Positions 33,640-33,781 of a stretch of DNA of 33,781 bases are shown here, piece by piece. The position numbers and the translations under genes were made by a program. The stretch is from contig JAITNF010000036.1 of the NCBI GenBank assembly GCA_031290615.1, forward strand, positions 1-33,781. Direction: 5' to 3'. The notes below the pieces were generated by a model. It saw only the letters and a program-made list of their open reading frames with translations. It had not been told where the DNA came from and made no database searches. Position 1 is the first letter of the stretch, and every line of letters begins with the position of its first letter. This DNA is from Desulfovibrio sp. (GTDB lineage: Bacteria; Desulfobacterota; Desulfovibrionia; Desulfovibrionales; Desulfovibrionaceae).

Positions 33640-33781
33640 GTGCAACGTCGACATTTTTTGAGAGATGACCAATGGGAGCGGATAAAGGACGCATTGCCGG
33701 GGAAGTCTGAAGATCCTGGCGGAACATGTGCCGATAATCATTTATTTGTAGAAGCTTGTAATGTGGACAGCAAAGACTGGA
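33640..33781 (+). pseudogene. IS5-family transposase, N-terminal part (runs off the window)
   Basis: From GTG 33640 the frame reads [39 protein letters not shown], the typical N-terminus of IS5/IS427-type transposases ('L-x-D-x-Q-W-E-x-I ... LPG ... R-x-x-x-E-A'). Near the last 30 bases the expected LWIARTG block appears in another frame (LVMWTAKTG), which implies a frameshift. The element continues beyond the right edge, so its full state is unknown. Confidence 0.75.

Overview
The window looks like chromosomal DNA of a sulfate-reducer-type deltaproteobacterium of the family Desulfovibrionaceae. The evidence is a periplasmic [NiFe] hydrogenase of the Desulfovibrio hyn type, a three-gene iron-sulfur-rich glutamate synthase, LL-diaminopimelate aminotransferase beside diaminopimelate epimerase, and a FeoB with a cysteine-bearing N-terminus. 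Healthy, densely coded housekeeping blocks alternate with long stretches of broken genes and insertion-sequence debris, and no intact transposase is visible in 33.8 kb. That pattern suggests a genome in reductive decay, such as that of a host-associated Desulfovibrio; a termite-gut-protist symbiont of the Candidatus Desulfovibrio trichonymphae kind would fit. The organism assignment is inference.

Region 1 (1-4120) is debris: a tyrosine integrase tail, a possible phage replication-protein tail, a twice-frameshifted lipoprotein-type gene, an AT-rich broken FkbM methyltransferase, an IS5-type transposase tail and AT-rich decayed sequence. A 46-codon reading frame ends inside the feoB start codon. 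Region 2 (4121-10709) holds feoB, an IS110 scrap, a two-domain M16 zinc protease preceded by the first codons of a lost DHH phosphoesterase gene, a 144-bp MITE-like palindromic element and a lipoprotein gene. Region 3 (10851-20917, minus strand) is metabolic: glutamate synthase as amidotransferase, core and GXGXG/flavoprotein genes, then adhE upstream, then dapF and dapL. These cover ammonia assimilation, acetyl-CoA/ethanol interconversion and the DAP branch of lysine and peptidoglycan synthesis.

Region 4 (20918-27374, plus strand) starts with an IS1-like scrap in a long gap, followed by panC (pantothenate), metK (S-adenosylmethionine), aroC (chorismate) and a recD2-type helicase whose ATG overlaps the aroC stop. 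Region 5 (27375-29563) is debris again: an IS5-family remnant, a decayed 3' half of a tRNA-Glu that looks like an integration scar, an XRE regulator remnant and an unidentified remnant. Region 6 (29564-33781) holds rpmB (L28) divergent from the hydrogenase genes, which encode a Tat-exported small subunit and a large subunit with complete nickel-ligand motifs. The window ends in IS1595 and IS5 transposase remnants.

I found no CRISPR array, intact tRNA, rRNA or convincing riboswitch. Nor did I find a clearly new multi-gene system. The most unusual items are the MITE-like palindrome at 9661-9804, the tRNA-Glu scar at 28356-28401, the small frame coupled to feoB, and the retained start region of the lost DHH gene.
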